Below, piece by piece: positions 6,483-13,618 of a DNA stretch of 24,200 nt. Where the stretch lies: positions 1 to 24,200 of IMG/VR virus record IMGVR_UViG_3300025913_000318; one strand, given 5' to 3'. A program made the position numbers and the translations under genes. Numbering within the stretch: position 1 is the first letter of the stretch; every line of letters begins with the position of its first letter. Under the pieces are notes generated by a model. That model saw only the letters and a list, made by a program, of their open reading frames with translations, made no database searches and was not told the origin of the DNA. Source of the DNA: a virus.

Positions 6483-7072
6483 TGAATACTGCTCCGTTTG
6501 CCAGTCAATACAGCCCAATACGCCGAATCACGGCTTGGCGGGCCAAACATAACTTCAACCTGTGATAGCGAAATCAGTCGGCGCTGGACTAACCGCATCA
6601 GAATTGTTCTGTAACCCTGCCTGAGAATCCCTACGTTCTCACCATCTTCTCCTGGATCTCGTTGCAAGGTAAATTCCGGCATGATGCCGATATGGAAACC
6701 GAACAGAAATTGTTTACCTTCGATGTATTCAAGGCTGATTGGGACCTGAAGATAAATCCCCATTTTCTCGGGATCGGCATGGGATTGCTCAAACCAGAAT
6801 GACGGGTTAAGCTGCATCAATCGCTGAATGAATACGTCGCTGTGAAGCGGCATACCGATTGCTTCATCTGGGTTCGTGCGTGAGCGTCCATTGTCCAGCG
6901 CTACACATTGGGTTTTCTTCTGCTCCGCGTCGGCAAACAGAGCATCTTGAAAGTCTTTTTTGTAGCCTGCGCGGTCTTTGTCATGACGCTCTTGTGGTGA
7001 AAGATTGGAGCTGACTGAATTAACAGCCAGCTCCCTATCCACTGAGGCAGGTAAATCAAGAATCAGGGCCAT
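6479..7072 (-). CDS. Conserved-looking late-operon protein, unknown function
   Basis: The 197 aa product shows no signal peptide or membrane span. A charged N-terminal region (LSPQERHDKDRAGYKKDF, about 24-41) is followed by a mixed alpha/beta part with NPSFWFEQSHADPEKMGIYL and a C-terminal SQVEVMFGPPSRDSAYWAVLTG. ATG 7072 abuts the upstream stop (TAAATG), and its own stop overlaps the next ATG (ATGA), so it is translated as part of the late operon between the decoration-like gene and the Cys-rich gene. A role in the virion or its assembly is inferred from place only. Confidence 0.6.
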   Translation of the reverse strand: MALILDLPASVDRELAVNSVSSNLSPQERHDKDRAGYKKDFQDALFADAEQKKTQCVALDNGRSRTNPDEAIGMPLHSDVFIQRLMQLNPSFWFEQSHADPEKMGIYLQVPISLEYIEGKQFLFGFHIGIMPEFTLQRDPGEDGENVGILRQGYRTILMRLVQRRLISLSQVEVMFGPPSRDSAYWAVLTGKRSSIQ

Positions 7073-7522
7073 TTAGGTAAGCAATCCTGATCCTGTGGGC
7101 ATCGCAAACAACGTCAAGCTGAAAGTAAAGCTCGGCGTTGTGGCCGCGATGGTGTATTTGATCTTCATGTGAAGAACATCAACCACGGTCGGCTTGGCCA
7201 GGGTTCCGCCCGTATCCGCGGCAGCGCCTTCTGCCCCGACTTCGCCAATGCCCAGACCAAGGCGAACGGTCAGGTAGTTGGTTCCGGCAGCGGTGATTTG
7301 CGTATGCCGCCACGGAATGTCAACATAGGTTGTTCCGCCATCAATCGAGGTTTGGTAAACCACGTCCATGGTCGGGGTTGTGCCTGAAACCGCCGTAGTG
7401 TTCAGGATGAAGGTATAGGTATCGGCCATGCCGATAGAAAACGCAGCACTGGAGCCGGTCGCGGTAACAGCAGCAGACGAAACCAGAGTTTTGATTGTTG
7501 GTTGCTGAATGCTTCTCGGCAT
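7073..7522 (-). CDS. Decoration-like virion protein (paralogue of the 15,419-15,868 product)
   Basis: The 149 aa product is rich in Thr, Ser, Ala and Gly with a beta-sandwich look. It shares two segments with the protein beside the terminase gene: VSGTTPTMDVVYQTS against ASGTTPTMNVYVQDV, and KYTIAATTPSFTFSLTL against KWVIAATTPSFTWSLTA. Both proteins have the same length. Location immediately after the capsid gene and another beta-rich protein supports a capsid decoration or head-fibre role, as inference. ATG 7522 overlaps the upstream stop (TAATG) and has GAGGT about 6 nt upstream. Confidence 0.65.
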   Translation of the reverse strand: MPRSIQQPTIKTLVSSAAVTATGSSAAFSIGMADTYTFILNTTAVSGTTPTMDVVYQTSIDGGTTYVDIPWRHTQITAAGTNYLTVRLGLGIGEVGAEGAAADTGGTLAKPTVVDVLHMKIKYTIAATTPSFTFSLTLFAMPTGSGLLT

Positions 7523-8076
7523 TACATCACCTCGATATAAAAGTCATCGAGCGTTGCGGAGTTCGATGCGTTGGATGTGCCGAAAATAGCAGCAACCACA
7601 AAGCCGCAGGTTCCGGTGGTCAGGTCGATTCCAGTTAACGCCGTGATCGAGGCATTGGCCGTTTCAATGGTTTCTGCGTTCAACCCATTGGCCTGCCCTG
7701 TAAGCCTCTGAGAGGTTGAATCCCAGACAACTTCAAGGTCGATGTACCAGGGCCGCGTGATCGTCGCATAAGAACGGTTGGTCAAACTCAAAAAGTCCGT
7801 ATTGTTTCCCGCCGTGATCGGAGTGGTGCCCGATGCGGTAGCAATAACATTTGAGTTGAACTGGATTTTCGCCAGAAAGTTTGAGGTTGTGCCAGTCGTT
7901 GCACGCCCACGCGCCGAGACAAAGAATCTCAGGTTGGTGGAAGAAGCAATGTCAGGTTTGATCTGCACGTAGGCAGCTTTGGCGCTGTTATCGTTTTGCA
8001 CGAAAACAGATGCCGAGGTAGGGTTCGCAAGCGCCGGTGCTCGCTTCGCCCTGTAAAACGCAATTCCAGATGCCAT
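7522..8076 (-). CDS. Beta-rich virion protein, probable head decoration or fibre
   Basis: The 184 aa product reads as a jelly-roll-like chain: short strands with many Thr, Ser, Asn and Ala, for example AYVQIKPDIASSTNLRFFVSARGR (34-57), WYIDLEVVWDSTSQRLTGQANG and a C-terminal ATLDDFYIEVM. The pattern is that of a LamG/concanavalin-like sandwich ('...v.lDDfyie'). It follows the major capsid gene by 12 nt and has the strongest ribosome binding site in the window (AAGGAGATAAAC before ATG 8076), which fits a protein made in many copies. Exact virion position is not determinable here. Confidence 0.65.
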   Translation of the reverse strand: MASGIAFYRAKRAPALANPTSASVFVQNDNSAKAAYVQIKPDIASSTNLRFFVSARGRATTGTTSNFLAKIQFNSNVIATASGTTPITAGNNTDFLSLTNRSYATITRPWYIDLEVVWDSTSQRLTGQANGLNAETIETANASITALTGIDLTTGTCGFVVAAIFGTSNASNSATLDDFYIEVM

Positions 8077-8088
8077 GTTTATCTCCTT

Positions 8089-9045
8089 CTAAACGAGGCT
8101 TGAATCCGCAATCACAATGCGATAGCGGAATACGGTTGAGTCCAGGGTCTTTGCGACGGTTACGAACCAGTACGAAACATACTGGCCGATGTTGCCTTCA
8201 GGATCAGCAGCAGACGGGCCACCAGGAACGATGTTCACCTTGAAACGCTCATTCCGTGGATCGACTACCTTGCTGGGGCCTTTGCCGGAAATGTCAATCA
8301 TTCCGACTGCTCCCTGTCCGACAATGTAAGTCGAGTACAGGACTGAAGGCGCTGTGCCTGAAGTGGCGACGTTGGTTGATTCCATGAAGCGAACGCCGCC
8401 AATCTTGCCAATTTCGGCATTCAGGAGCGGAGTGTTGTTGGTGTACTTCAGAACGTCGATGAATCCGCCGGCAGTGTTGTCCGAGGTCAAATCGTAGGAG
8501 ATGAATGGATGGATAATTCCAACCATGTCTCCACCTTCACGCGGACGAACATCGCGGCCTGTGAGCTGGAATTTGTTGGCGCGAGCATCCGCAGCAGAGA
8601 ACGATGTTCCAATCGTGTTGACTGTCGGGCTGCTGTTGGAATCGAATTCCGTCCGGTAAAGCGTGTCAACCGTCTTGGCCGCACGGTAGGACATGTCATC
8701 CACCATCTTTTCAGTGGTAGGAGAAATGTCCGTAGTGAGCAGAAGTTCCGATGCCGAAGTGAAATCGGAATACTGCTCAACCGTGGCAGAGACGGTGCGA
8801 GACGTTTGAACGAACGGAGTGCCTACAACGCCTTCAGCCGATGGCGTGGTGTTGGCACCAGGAAGGTCAAAGCGGTACATCTGCGTGGTCTTACCGGAAC
8901 CAGCAGGAATTGTTCTTGGGTCACAGACAGTTGCAAAGTAGAACTTCTGCTCCAAGCGATCCAAACTCACGCGGTCGTAATAGACAGTCGGGTAATGCGC
9001 AAGAGTCGGGGTTTGGGTAGTATTTGCCGCAGGCGAAATACTCAC
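8089..9045 (-). CDS. Major capsid protein, N4-gp56 family
   Basis: The 318 aa product matches the pattern of the N4-gp56 HK97-fold capsid family: YYDRVSLDRLEQKFYF (22-37), then a conserved PAGSGKTTQMYRFDLPG segment (47-63) that is structural and not a Walker motif, EQYSDFTSASELLLTTDISP (about 90-109), IHPFISYDLTSDNTAGGFIDVLKY, and the family signature EIGKIGGVRFMESTN (about 210-224). The start is GTG 9045 with GGAG 8 nt upstream. It stands at the head of a transcript, behind a strong promoter (9,197-9,226) and a 130-nt leader with two direct repeats. It forms the icosahedral shell. Confidence 0.9.
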   Translation of the reverse strand: MSISPAANTTQTPTLAHYPTVYYDRVSLDRLEQKFYFATVCDPRTIPAGSGKTTQMYRFDLPGANTTPSAEGVVGTPFVQTSRTVSATVEQYSDFTSASELLLTTDISPTTEKMVDDMSYRAAKTVDTLYRTEFDSNSSPTVNTIGTSFSAADARANKFQLTGRDVRPREGGDMVGIIHPFISYDLTSDNTAGGFIDVLKYTNNTPLLNAEIGKIGGVRFMESTNVATSGTAPSVLYSTYIVGQGAVGMIDISGKGPSKVVDPRNERFKVNIVPGGPSAADPEGNIGQYVSYWFVTVAKTLDSTVFRYRIVIADSSLV

Positions 9046-9093
9046 GTATCACGCTCCAAAAGAGATTTTTAGTTTTGTCTTTTGGTTTCGCTC

Positions 9094-9183
9094 AAAGGAA
9101 CGCTTTGGCTTCGCCTACAGTCGAGTAACGGGAACACCGCTTCGGCTGGTCTTGCTAAGTTGGCGGGAGGAAAGGAACGCTTT
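9094..9183. repeat. Two direct copies of AAAGGAACGCTTT in the capsid leader
   Basis: The 13-mer AAAGGAACGCTTT occurs at 9094-9106 and again at 9171-9183, both in the 177-bp gap between the promoter and the capsid gene. Its ends (AAAG and CTTT) are complementary. The downstream copy begins just past the predicted transcription start. The copies could be a regulator site, an RNA stability element or a recombination scar. Confidence 0.7.
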
Positions 9184-9196
9184 ACTACCCACCACC

Positions 9197-9226
9197 ATTA
9201 AACTCATACCAGGAAATGAATGTCAA
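9197..9226 (-). promoter_or_regulatory. Sigma70-type promoter for the major capsid gene
   Basis: On the minus strand TTGACA (9226-9221, perfect -35) and TTTAAT (9202-9197, 5 of 6 for the -10) are separated by 18 bp. The predicted start of transcription is near 9190, giving a leader of about 145 nt before the capsid GTG. The -35 overlaps the stop codon of the upstream methyltransferase gene. It would add extra transcription to the structural genes that follow. Confidence 0.65.
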
Positions 9227-9726
9227 GACTGAAATATTGCCAAGCCTTGAATTGTGTCCACTTCCCAAATTGCTTTCCATGGCCTGAGGAGCTTAATAGG
9301 CTCATACTGAGGCCGCTTAGAATCATGTAAAACCACTACACCACCGGGAGCTAGGTTAAGGGCTGCTACCTCGGCAACGCGATCACCGGATGAGTCGATA
9401 AAGGCTAAATCAACATTCTCTGCCTTGGAACACAATTCAAGCCCTGTACACAGATCAGCTCCCCACCAAATTCCATCGCTGTTGACAACGCCAGCGAATT
9501 CAGCAGCTTCAGTAAGTTTTTTAGCGTCTGTGTCGCATGTCCAAAGAAATCCCATGCCATTCTCTTTGGCTGCCTTCGCCATTGCCTTTGTCGCCCCGCC
9601 CTTATATGTTCCGGTTTCCAGAATAACCTTGGGCTTTAGCAACCTGACCAGCGCATACAGTAAGTCATACACCTCATACTCAGAGGCCATTTCGTCATCT
9701 GCGGTAAGAAGTCCGTATCTAATCAA
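9223..9726 (-). CDS. Class I SAM-dependent methyltransferase
   Basis: The 167 aa product has the Rossmann-type order of small-molecule methyltransferases (Methyltransf_24 type). VILETGTYKGGAT (34-46) is the glycine-rich SAM loop, CDTDAKKL (64-71) the acidic end of strand 2, VDLAFIDSSGDR (105-116) a later strand with an Asp, and GGVVVLHDSKR (128-138) the following strand. The start is TTG 9726, overlapping the stop of the glycosyltransferase (TTGA), so the two are co-translated. Substrate is unknown; the pairing with a glycosyltransferase suggests a sugar or a glycosylated product. At 167 aa it is compact but all core motifs are present. Confidence 0.8.
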   Translation of the reverse strand: MIRYGLLTADDEMASEYEVYDLLYALVRLLKPKVILETGTYKGGATKAMAKAAKENGMGFLWTCDTDAKKLTEAAEFAGVVNSDGIWWGADLCTGLELCSKAENVDLAFIDSSGDRVAEVAALNLAPGGVVVLHDSKRPQYEPIKLLRPWKAIWEVDTIQGLAIFQS

Positions 9727-10316
9727 ACCATCACCCCGCCCATGCCCAAGTAGGCTATCTGCGTTTTTCCTGAGGCGTAATTGTCCGGCCAGACAGTTGA
9801 GAGTCCATCACCGTAATGGTTCCGTCTGACATCGCGCATACGGCCAACCTTAAAGCCTTTGGCTCTGATCTGCTGCCCTTGTGCCGAGCCATCCCATGTT
9901 TGGCCGTTGAATGCCGGGATTTCTAAAATACCTTTACGCACAACATTGATTCCGCCTGCCGTTGTCGTTTCGTAAATCTCATCCGGCCCATAGGGAGCAC
10001 AGTAGTCCTCAGTTCCCAAGATTGCATATTCGGGATACTTATGCATAAGAGCTTCGCAGCGTTCCAAAAACTTTTTTCCTAGCGGCATACAGTCGTCATC
10101 GGCAACAATGTAGAACGGCGCTCTGGACCAATTTTCTGCCCGCTTTCTTCTAATTTGCTGAAACTCTCGCCCTGACATACCTTCATCTGGCCTGACAACT
10201 ACAAGGCCGCTGCCCGGAGTGGCATTTTGAATCTGTTTCCACATCATCAGGCATGGCTTGGCAATCGCTTCCCTGAGTGGATCATTGGGCATGGTGCAGT
10301 AGAAAACGTCAATCAT
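9723..10316 (-). CDS. GT-A-like glycosyltransferase
   Basis: ATG 10316 (MIDVFYCTMPNDPLREAI) is chosen because it overlaps the upstream stop (ATGA); this gives 197 aa. FYIVADDDCMPLGKKFLERC (about 68-87) contains the acidic DxD-type motif DDD that binds the metal and nucleotide sugar in GT-A enzymes. Downstream, GGINVVRKGILEIPAFNG and QTWDGSAQGQQIRAKGFKVGRMRDV (about 138-162) fit the acceptor side, and a His (RRNHYGDG) lies where many GT-A enzymes have a metal-binding His. It lacks membrane spans. It lies between scaffold and capsid genes, next to the methyltransferase. The acceptor (capsid protein, host wall or lipopolysaccharide) is not known. Confidence 0.7.
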   Translation of the reverse strand: MIDVFYCTMPNDPLREAIAKPCLMMWKQIQNATPGSGLVVVRPDEGMSGREFQQIRRKRAENWSRAPFYIVADDDCMPLGKKFLERCEALMHKYPEYAILGTEDYCAPYGPDEIYETTTAGGINVVRKGILEIPAFNGQTWDGSAQGQQIRAKGFKVGRMRDVRRNHYGDGLSTVWPDNYASGKTQIAYLGMGGVMV

Positions 10317-11200
10317 ACATACCCAAGCCTCTGCGCTTCTGCCCACTTCGCCTTGATCTGCTCAGGAGTATCGGCCATTGTCGCTACAAGGTTCTCTGGC
10401 AACGCTCCTACGGCTACAGGCGCTCTCCCTGATGGCGGGGGCGGAGGCGGTGCTTGTACTCTCATCGGCGCGGCTCCAGCAGGCTTAGGCTCGTAAACCT
10501 TATTCATAATGCAGTAAGCGTGTGCCTGTCTCAACATCTGTACCTGCTGAGGGCGTTCGGCGGAGTCAAACGCCTGTCCCATGCCGGACTGAGTAATCAC
10601 CTCAATCAGCTTGTCTGAGTTTTCCTTTGTCGGATTGAAGTCCGGTTGCGCTGCCTGAAACTGCAAAGTCACGGCCTGTGAAGCGTAATCGGTAGTATTT
10701 TCCTGAATGTGGCCTAACGCTCTCTGCATAGTGGCCGCATCGGGATAGCCAAGAGTTTTGGCAATCAGGTTGGCCGTGTAGGTCGCTACAGCCGCTTCTT
10801 CTTCATTGGCGAAGGGAGATTTTGGCGGTTCAACTACTTGAGGTGGAGGCGGGGGAGTCTGCACCTGATTCTTTGCCCACATCTTAGTGTTGACGTGAGC
10901 CTGCCCGACCTTTGCCAACACTTCAGCGGCGGTGCCTTCAAACTTCTCCCCGGTCAGGTATTCAACCTGAAACTTTCCTTCGCCAAGGTCGCGGGTGACT
11001 ACCGGATTCTCCGCGGTGGGAGTGACTACCGCGGGAGGCGCTACAGCCGCGGGAGCAGCAAACGTGCCATCGGGATTCCGCGGCTGCCCCGGTGTTTCAG
11101 TCGCTTGACTCGCTACGTTCGCGGCGGCAATCGCCGGAGCTGGAGTATTGATGTCGATTGGCGGTGCAGGATTAGACGGTGTATTCGGTGTCGTACTCAT
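10313..11200 (-). CDS. Candidate scaffolding protein
   Basis: The 295 aa product (start MSTTPNTPSN at ATG 11200; a TTG at 11224 would add 8 residues) has a Pro/Ala-rich disordered N-terminus, a short folded region (GEGKFQVEYLTGEKFEGTAAEVLAKVGQAHVNTKMWAKNQ, about 73-112 in two parts), poly-Pro linkers (QTPPPPPQ, APPPPPPSG), a helical middle and a helical C-terminal tail (DTPEQIKAKWAEAQRLGYV). An intrinsically disordered, helical protein between portal and major capsid genes is the usual profile of a scaffold. It overlaps the upstream gene by 29 nt. No catalytic motif is seen. Confidence 0.6.
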   Translation of the reverse strand: MSTTPNTPSNPAPPIDINTPAPAIAAANVASQATETPGQPRNPDGTFAAPAAVAPPAVVTPTAENPVVTRDLGEGKFQVEYLTGEKFEGTAAEVLAKVGQAHVNTKMWAKNQVQTPPPPPQVVEPPKSPFANEEEAAVATYTANLIAKTLGYPDAATMQRALGHIQENTTDYASQAVTLQFQAAQPDFNPTKENSDKLIEVITQSGMGQAFDSAERPQQVQMLRQAHAYCIMNKVYEPKPAGAAPMRVQAPPPPPPSGRAPVAVGALPENLVATMADTPEQIKAKWAEAQRLGYV

Positions 11201-11495
11201 ATTCTGGTCTGTTCTCCCTGGCAAGACGGTCTAAGTCCTGCCGCATGGCTAAAGTGATTTCTTCCAAGCCTTTATTGGCTGAATCAATGAAGTTTTCTAT
11301 TTCGCGTTTCAAGCAAAGCCTCTGCTGATAACGCAGGCTCAAATCTGCCCTTGCAGTGGATGAAAGCGAGCCAATCATCTGCTCATGCGCCTCATCTACC
11401 CAGCCGTCAATTAAGGCTTTGAGATCGGCAAAGGCTCCAGACTTTGACATCTGGACAATCTCTTGGAACCTTGATAGTTCGGCGTGATCGGTCAT
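11172..11495 (-). CDS. Small helical protein after the portal, unknown function
   Basis: The 107 aa product is charged and almost entirely helical (SRFQEIVQMSKSGAFADLKALIDG, then RYQQRLCLKREIENFIDSANKGLEEITLAMRQDLDRLAREN), so a helical bundle or coiled coil is likely. The start ATG overlaps the portal stop (ATGA 11492-11495), and its end overlaps the scaffold candidate. Such small helical proteins are common between portal and scaffold, but I cannot identify it. Confidence 0.6.
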   Translation of the reverse strand: MTDHAELSRFQEIVQMSKSGAFADLKALIDGWVDEAHEQMIGSLSSTARADLSLRYQQRLCLKREIENFIDSANKGLEEITLAMRQDLDRLARENRPEYEYDTEYTV

Positions 11496-13618
11496 TTCGT
11501 TTTCGCTGGCAACTGCTTCGGCGCAACTCGCGCCTTGAGTTCTTCAGGATGCTCCATGCTGTACAGCCCACCAAACAGAGCATGTGTAGCTTCTGGCGTG
11601 AATACTTTGGCAATGAGCTGCTTGATGATTCCTGATTCGTCTTTCTCTTGAGCAATGCCAAGCTGAGCCTGAAGTCTAGAATCCTGCAACTGCTGCTTCA
11701 ACTGCATTTCGGCCATCTTTTCAGCATTCAACTGCTGCATTTCCTCTGGTGATAATTGCCGCGTCAAGGTCATGGCCTGAATATCAAGCGTCTGCGAAAT
11801 CAGGATGTCGATGTTTTTCCAGTCTGGAGTGATTCCAGCTTGATTCATCTGCTGCACGAGGCCCGGATTGCCATAAGTCTGCAAAATCGTATTCAGTCCG
11901 CCCGATTGCAGAGCGGTTTTGGTTCTCATCTTCTGTGAGGCCAGAACCTTGAATCGCACATCGGCATTCAAAACGTCCAAGGGATCTAATTGGATCTGTT
12001 GAGCATCAGGCCCAAGAATTTCCAGTAATTGAGAGGGGTCGAGATAGATTTTGTTGAGTCTCAAAAGCAGATAAAGAAAAGGCTCTAACGCCTGATCTTC
12101 GAGATTCGCTACCTGGTAGCCGATTCTTCCGCTGGCTGCTGCCTGTTTTGCTCCCACACCTGTAGCAGTGCGCGAAGAGGAATCGCCGCCTTCCGTAGCA
12201 ACTCCATATGCTGCTGCATCAGTGTTTCCGGTAAGTTTCTGGACTCGCTGTTCACTGGCATTTACCTCAGCAAACGCAGCCGGGTTGACTGCTCCCATCT
12301 GCATTCTGACAACATCTTCCGTAGGAGATTCGTTTACTTCCCAGCTTGCGCCCGGATGGAATCTCTTTCCGCTGGTTCCCATCATGGCCCCGCGCTTGCG
12401 GATGATGGGCGGGTGCAACAGGATCGTTAATTCATCAATCCTGTCATTCAGGATGTTCATTACCAACTTATGATCGCCCTCCACCAGATCGGGGATTGAA
12501 AAACCGTGGAACCTTCCCAGAAAATCAATGTAGAACACGTTAAGGTGAGGGATGATGCCATAAGGATTACACTCGTTTCTGAAAACCCATTCCCGGCCCA
12601 AAATCTCGACATGGCGATTCGGTCGCCAATAGCGAATCAATTCAATCTTCGCCAGTGCTGGATCGACTGATTTATCGGTATTCGGTTGGAATGAGTTGCC
12701 GCGATAAGATTCTTGAGTCTGCTTGGAAAAATCACCTTGAGTTGCAAATTTCTTGCTTGCCAACTCTTTCAACTGCGCATCGCTAGGAAGTTTAAATCCT
12801 GATTCTGGATTGCTGGCAATCGTTTTCAGTTCTTCTATTGTCAGCAGATGGCGTGTTGCTGTTCCTCTTGCCTCTTGGCAGGACGGCCCCGGCGTATCAG
12901 GATCAATGTAGAAATCCCGAATGTCGATGTTCTGCGCCATTGGCCGCGATACCACACGCTTATCCTCGCGCACGGATGAAACCATGCGGAGTTTCCCGCT
13001 TGGCGCTTGAATCTGGCCTAATACCGGATGGTTTATTTCTGAGGTGTCAGCGACGGCGCGGCGGTCGTAAATCTTCCGATTGACCTCATACATTATTTGT
13101 GACAGTTCAATGATGCCAGCGCCATAAGTGAGAGCTGATTTGTTAGCACGGCGGAAAATCTCACGGCCTGTAATGAATGTGTCCGGCTTGCCGATGGTGC
13201 GAAGCTGCGAAGCAAGAAGATTTTTAACTGCCATTGCCTGAGCAAGCGTTGTTCCTGGTTCCGGACTTACATCAAAAGGCGTTTCATCGGAGAAAATCTG
13301 GTCAATGAGTCGGCTTTGCAGGACTTCGATTTCCTGAAGCGCAATGAATATTGGGATGGAAGACCGTTCGACTTTGGTTCCTTCCCAGAATTTCTTCTGC
13401 ACCCATCCGGTAATCAGTCTCTCTGCTTCCCTGAATTTGCGGTCATGGTTGTAAGCACGGTACTGCTCCCATGCCTGAAAATCTCGCACGGCAACTTTCT
13501 TCGCAAAATCGTCAGTCCATTCCTGCGGATCGGTGACAATCGTGTTCTTCTCTGTCTCGGTTAAGGCAAGAGAGGAAGGGTTGTTTGAATTATCGGGTAC
13601 TTGAGAGACTGTTGCCAT
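11492..13618 (-). CDS. Portal protein
   Basis: The 708 aa product is the expected size for the large podoviral portal, which forms the 12-mer DNA gate at one capsid vertex. Supporting segments are IFIALQEIEVLQSRLIDQIF (89-108; early helices), FRRANKSALTYGAGIIELSQ (about 160-179), NIDIRDFYIDPDTPGPSCQEA (the wing region), HKLVMNILNDRIDELTILLHPP (about 396-417), GDSSSRTATGVGAKQAAASGRIGYQVANLEDQAL and a Gln/Met-rich helical C-terminal tail (QQLNAEKMAEMQLKQQLQDS) that suits a barrel. It sits directly after the terminase with a TAAATG junction and no Shine-Dalgarno site. Confidence 0.85.
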   Translation of the reverse strand: MATVSQVPDNSNNPSSLALTETEKNTIVTDPQEWTDDFAKKVAVRDFQAWEQYRAYNHDRKFREAERLITGWVQKKFWEGTKVERSSIPIFIALQEIEVLQSRLIDQIFSDETPFDVSPEPGTTLAQAMAVKNLLASQLRTIGKPDTFITGREIFRRANKSALTYGAGIIELSQIMYEVNRKIYDRRAVADTSEINHPVLGQIQAPSGKLRMVSSVREDKRVVSRPMAQNIDIRDFYIDPDTPGPSCQEARGTATRHLLTIEELKTIASNPESGFKLPSDAQLKELASKKFATQGDFSKQTQESYRGNSFQPNTDKSVDPALAKIELIRYWRPNRHVEILGREWVFRNECNPYGIIPHLNVFYIDFLGRFHGFSIPDLVEGDHKLVMNILNDRIDELTILLHPPIIRKRGAMMGTSGKRFHPGASWEVNESPTEDVVRMQMGAVNPAAFAEVNASEQRVQKLTGNTDAAAYGVATEGGDSSSRTATGVGAKQAAASGRIGYQVANLEDQALEPFLYLLLRLNKIYLDPSQLLEILGPDAQQIQLDPLDVLNADVRFKVLASQKMRTKTALQSGGLNTILQTYGNPGLVQQMNQAGITPDWKNIDILISQTLDIQAMTLTRQLSPEEMQQLNAEKMAEMQLKQQLQDSRLQAQLGIAQEKDESGIIKQLIAKVFTPEATHALFGGLYSMEHPEELKARVAPKQLPAKTK

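Noticed and set aside
8509-9072. 187 aa plus-strand ORF opposite the capsid gene
   Set aside because: Antisense shadow: Arg/Ser-rich and not coherent, while the minus frame matches the N4-gp56 capsid.
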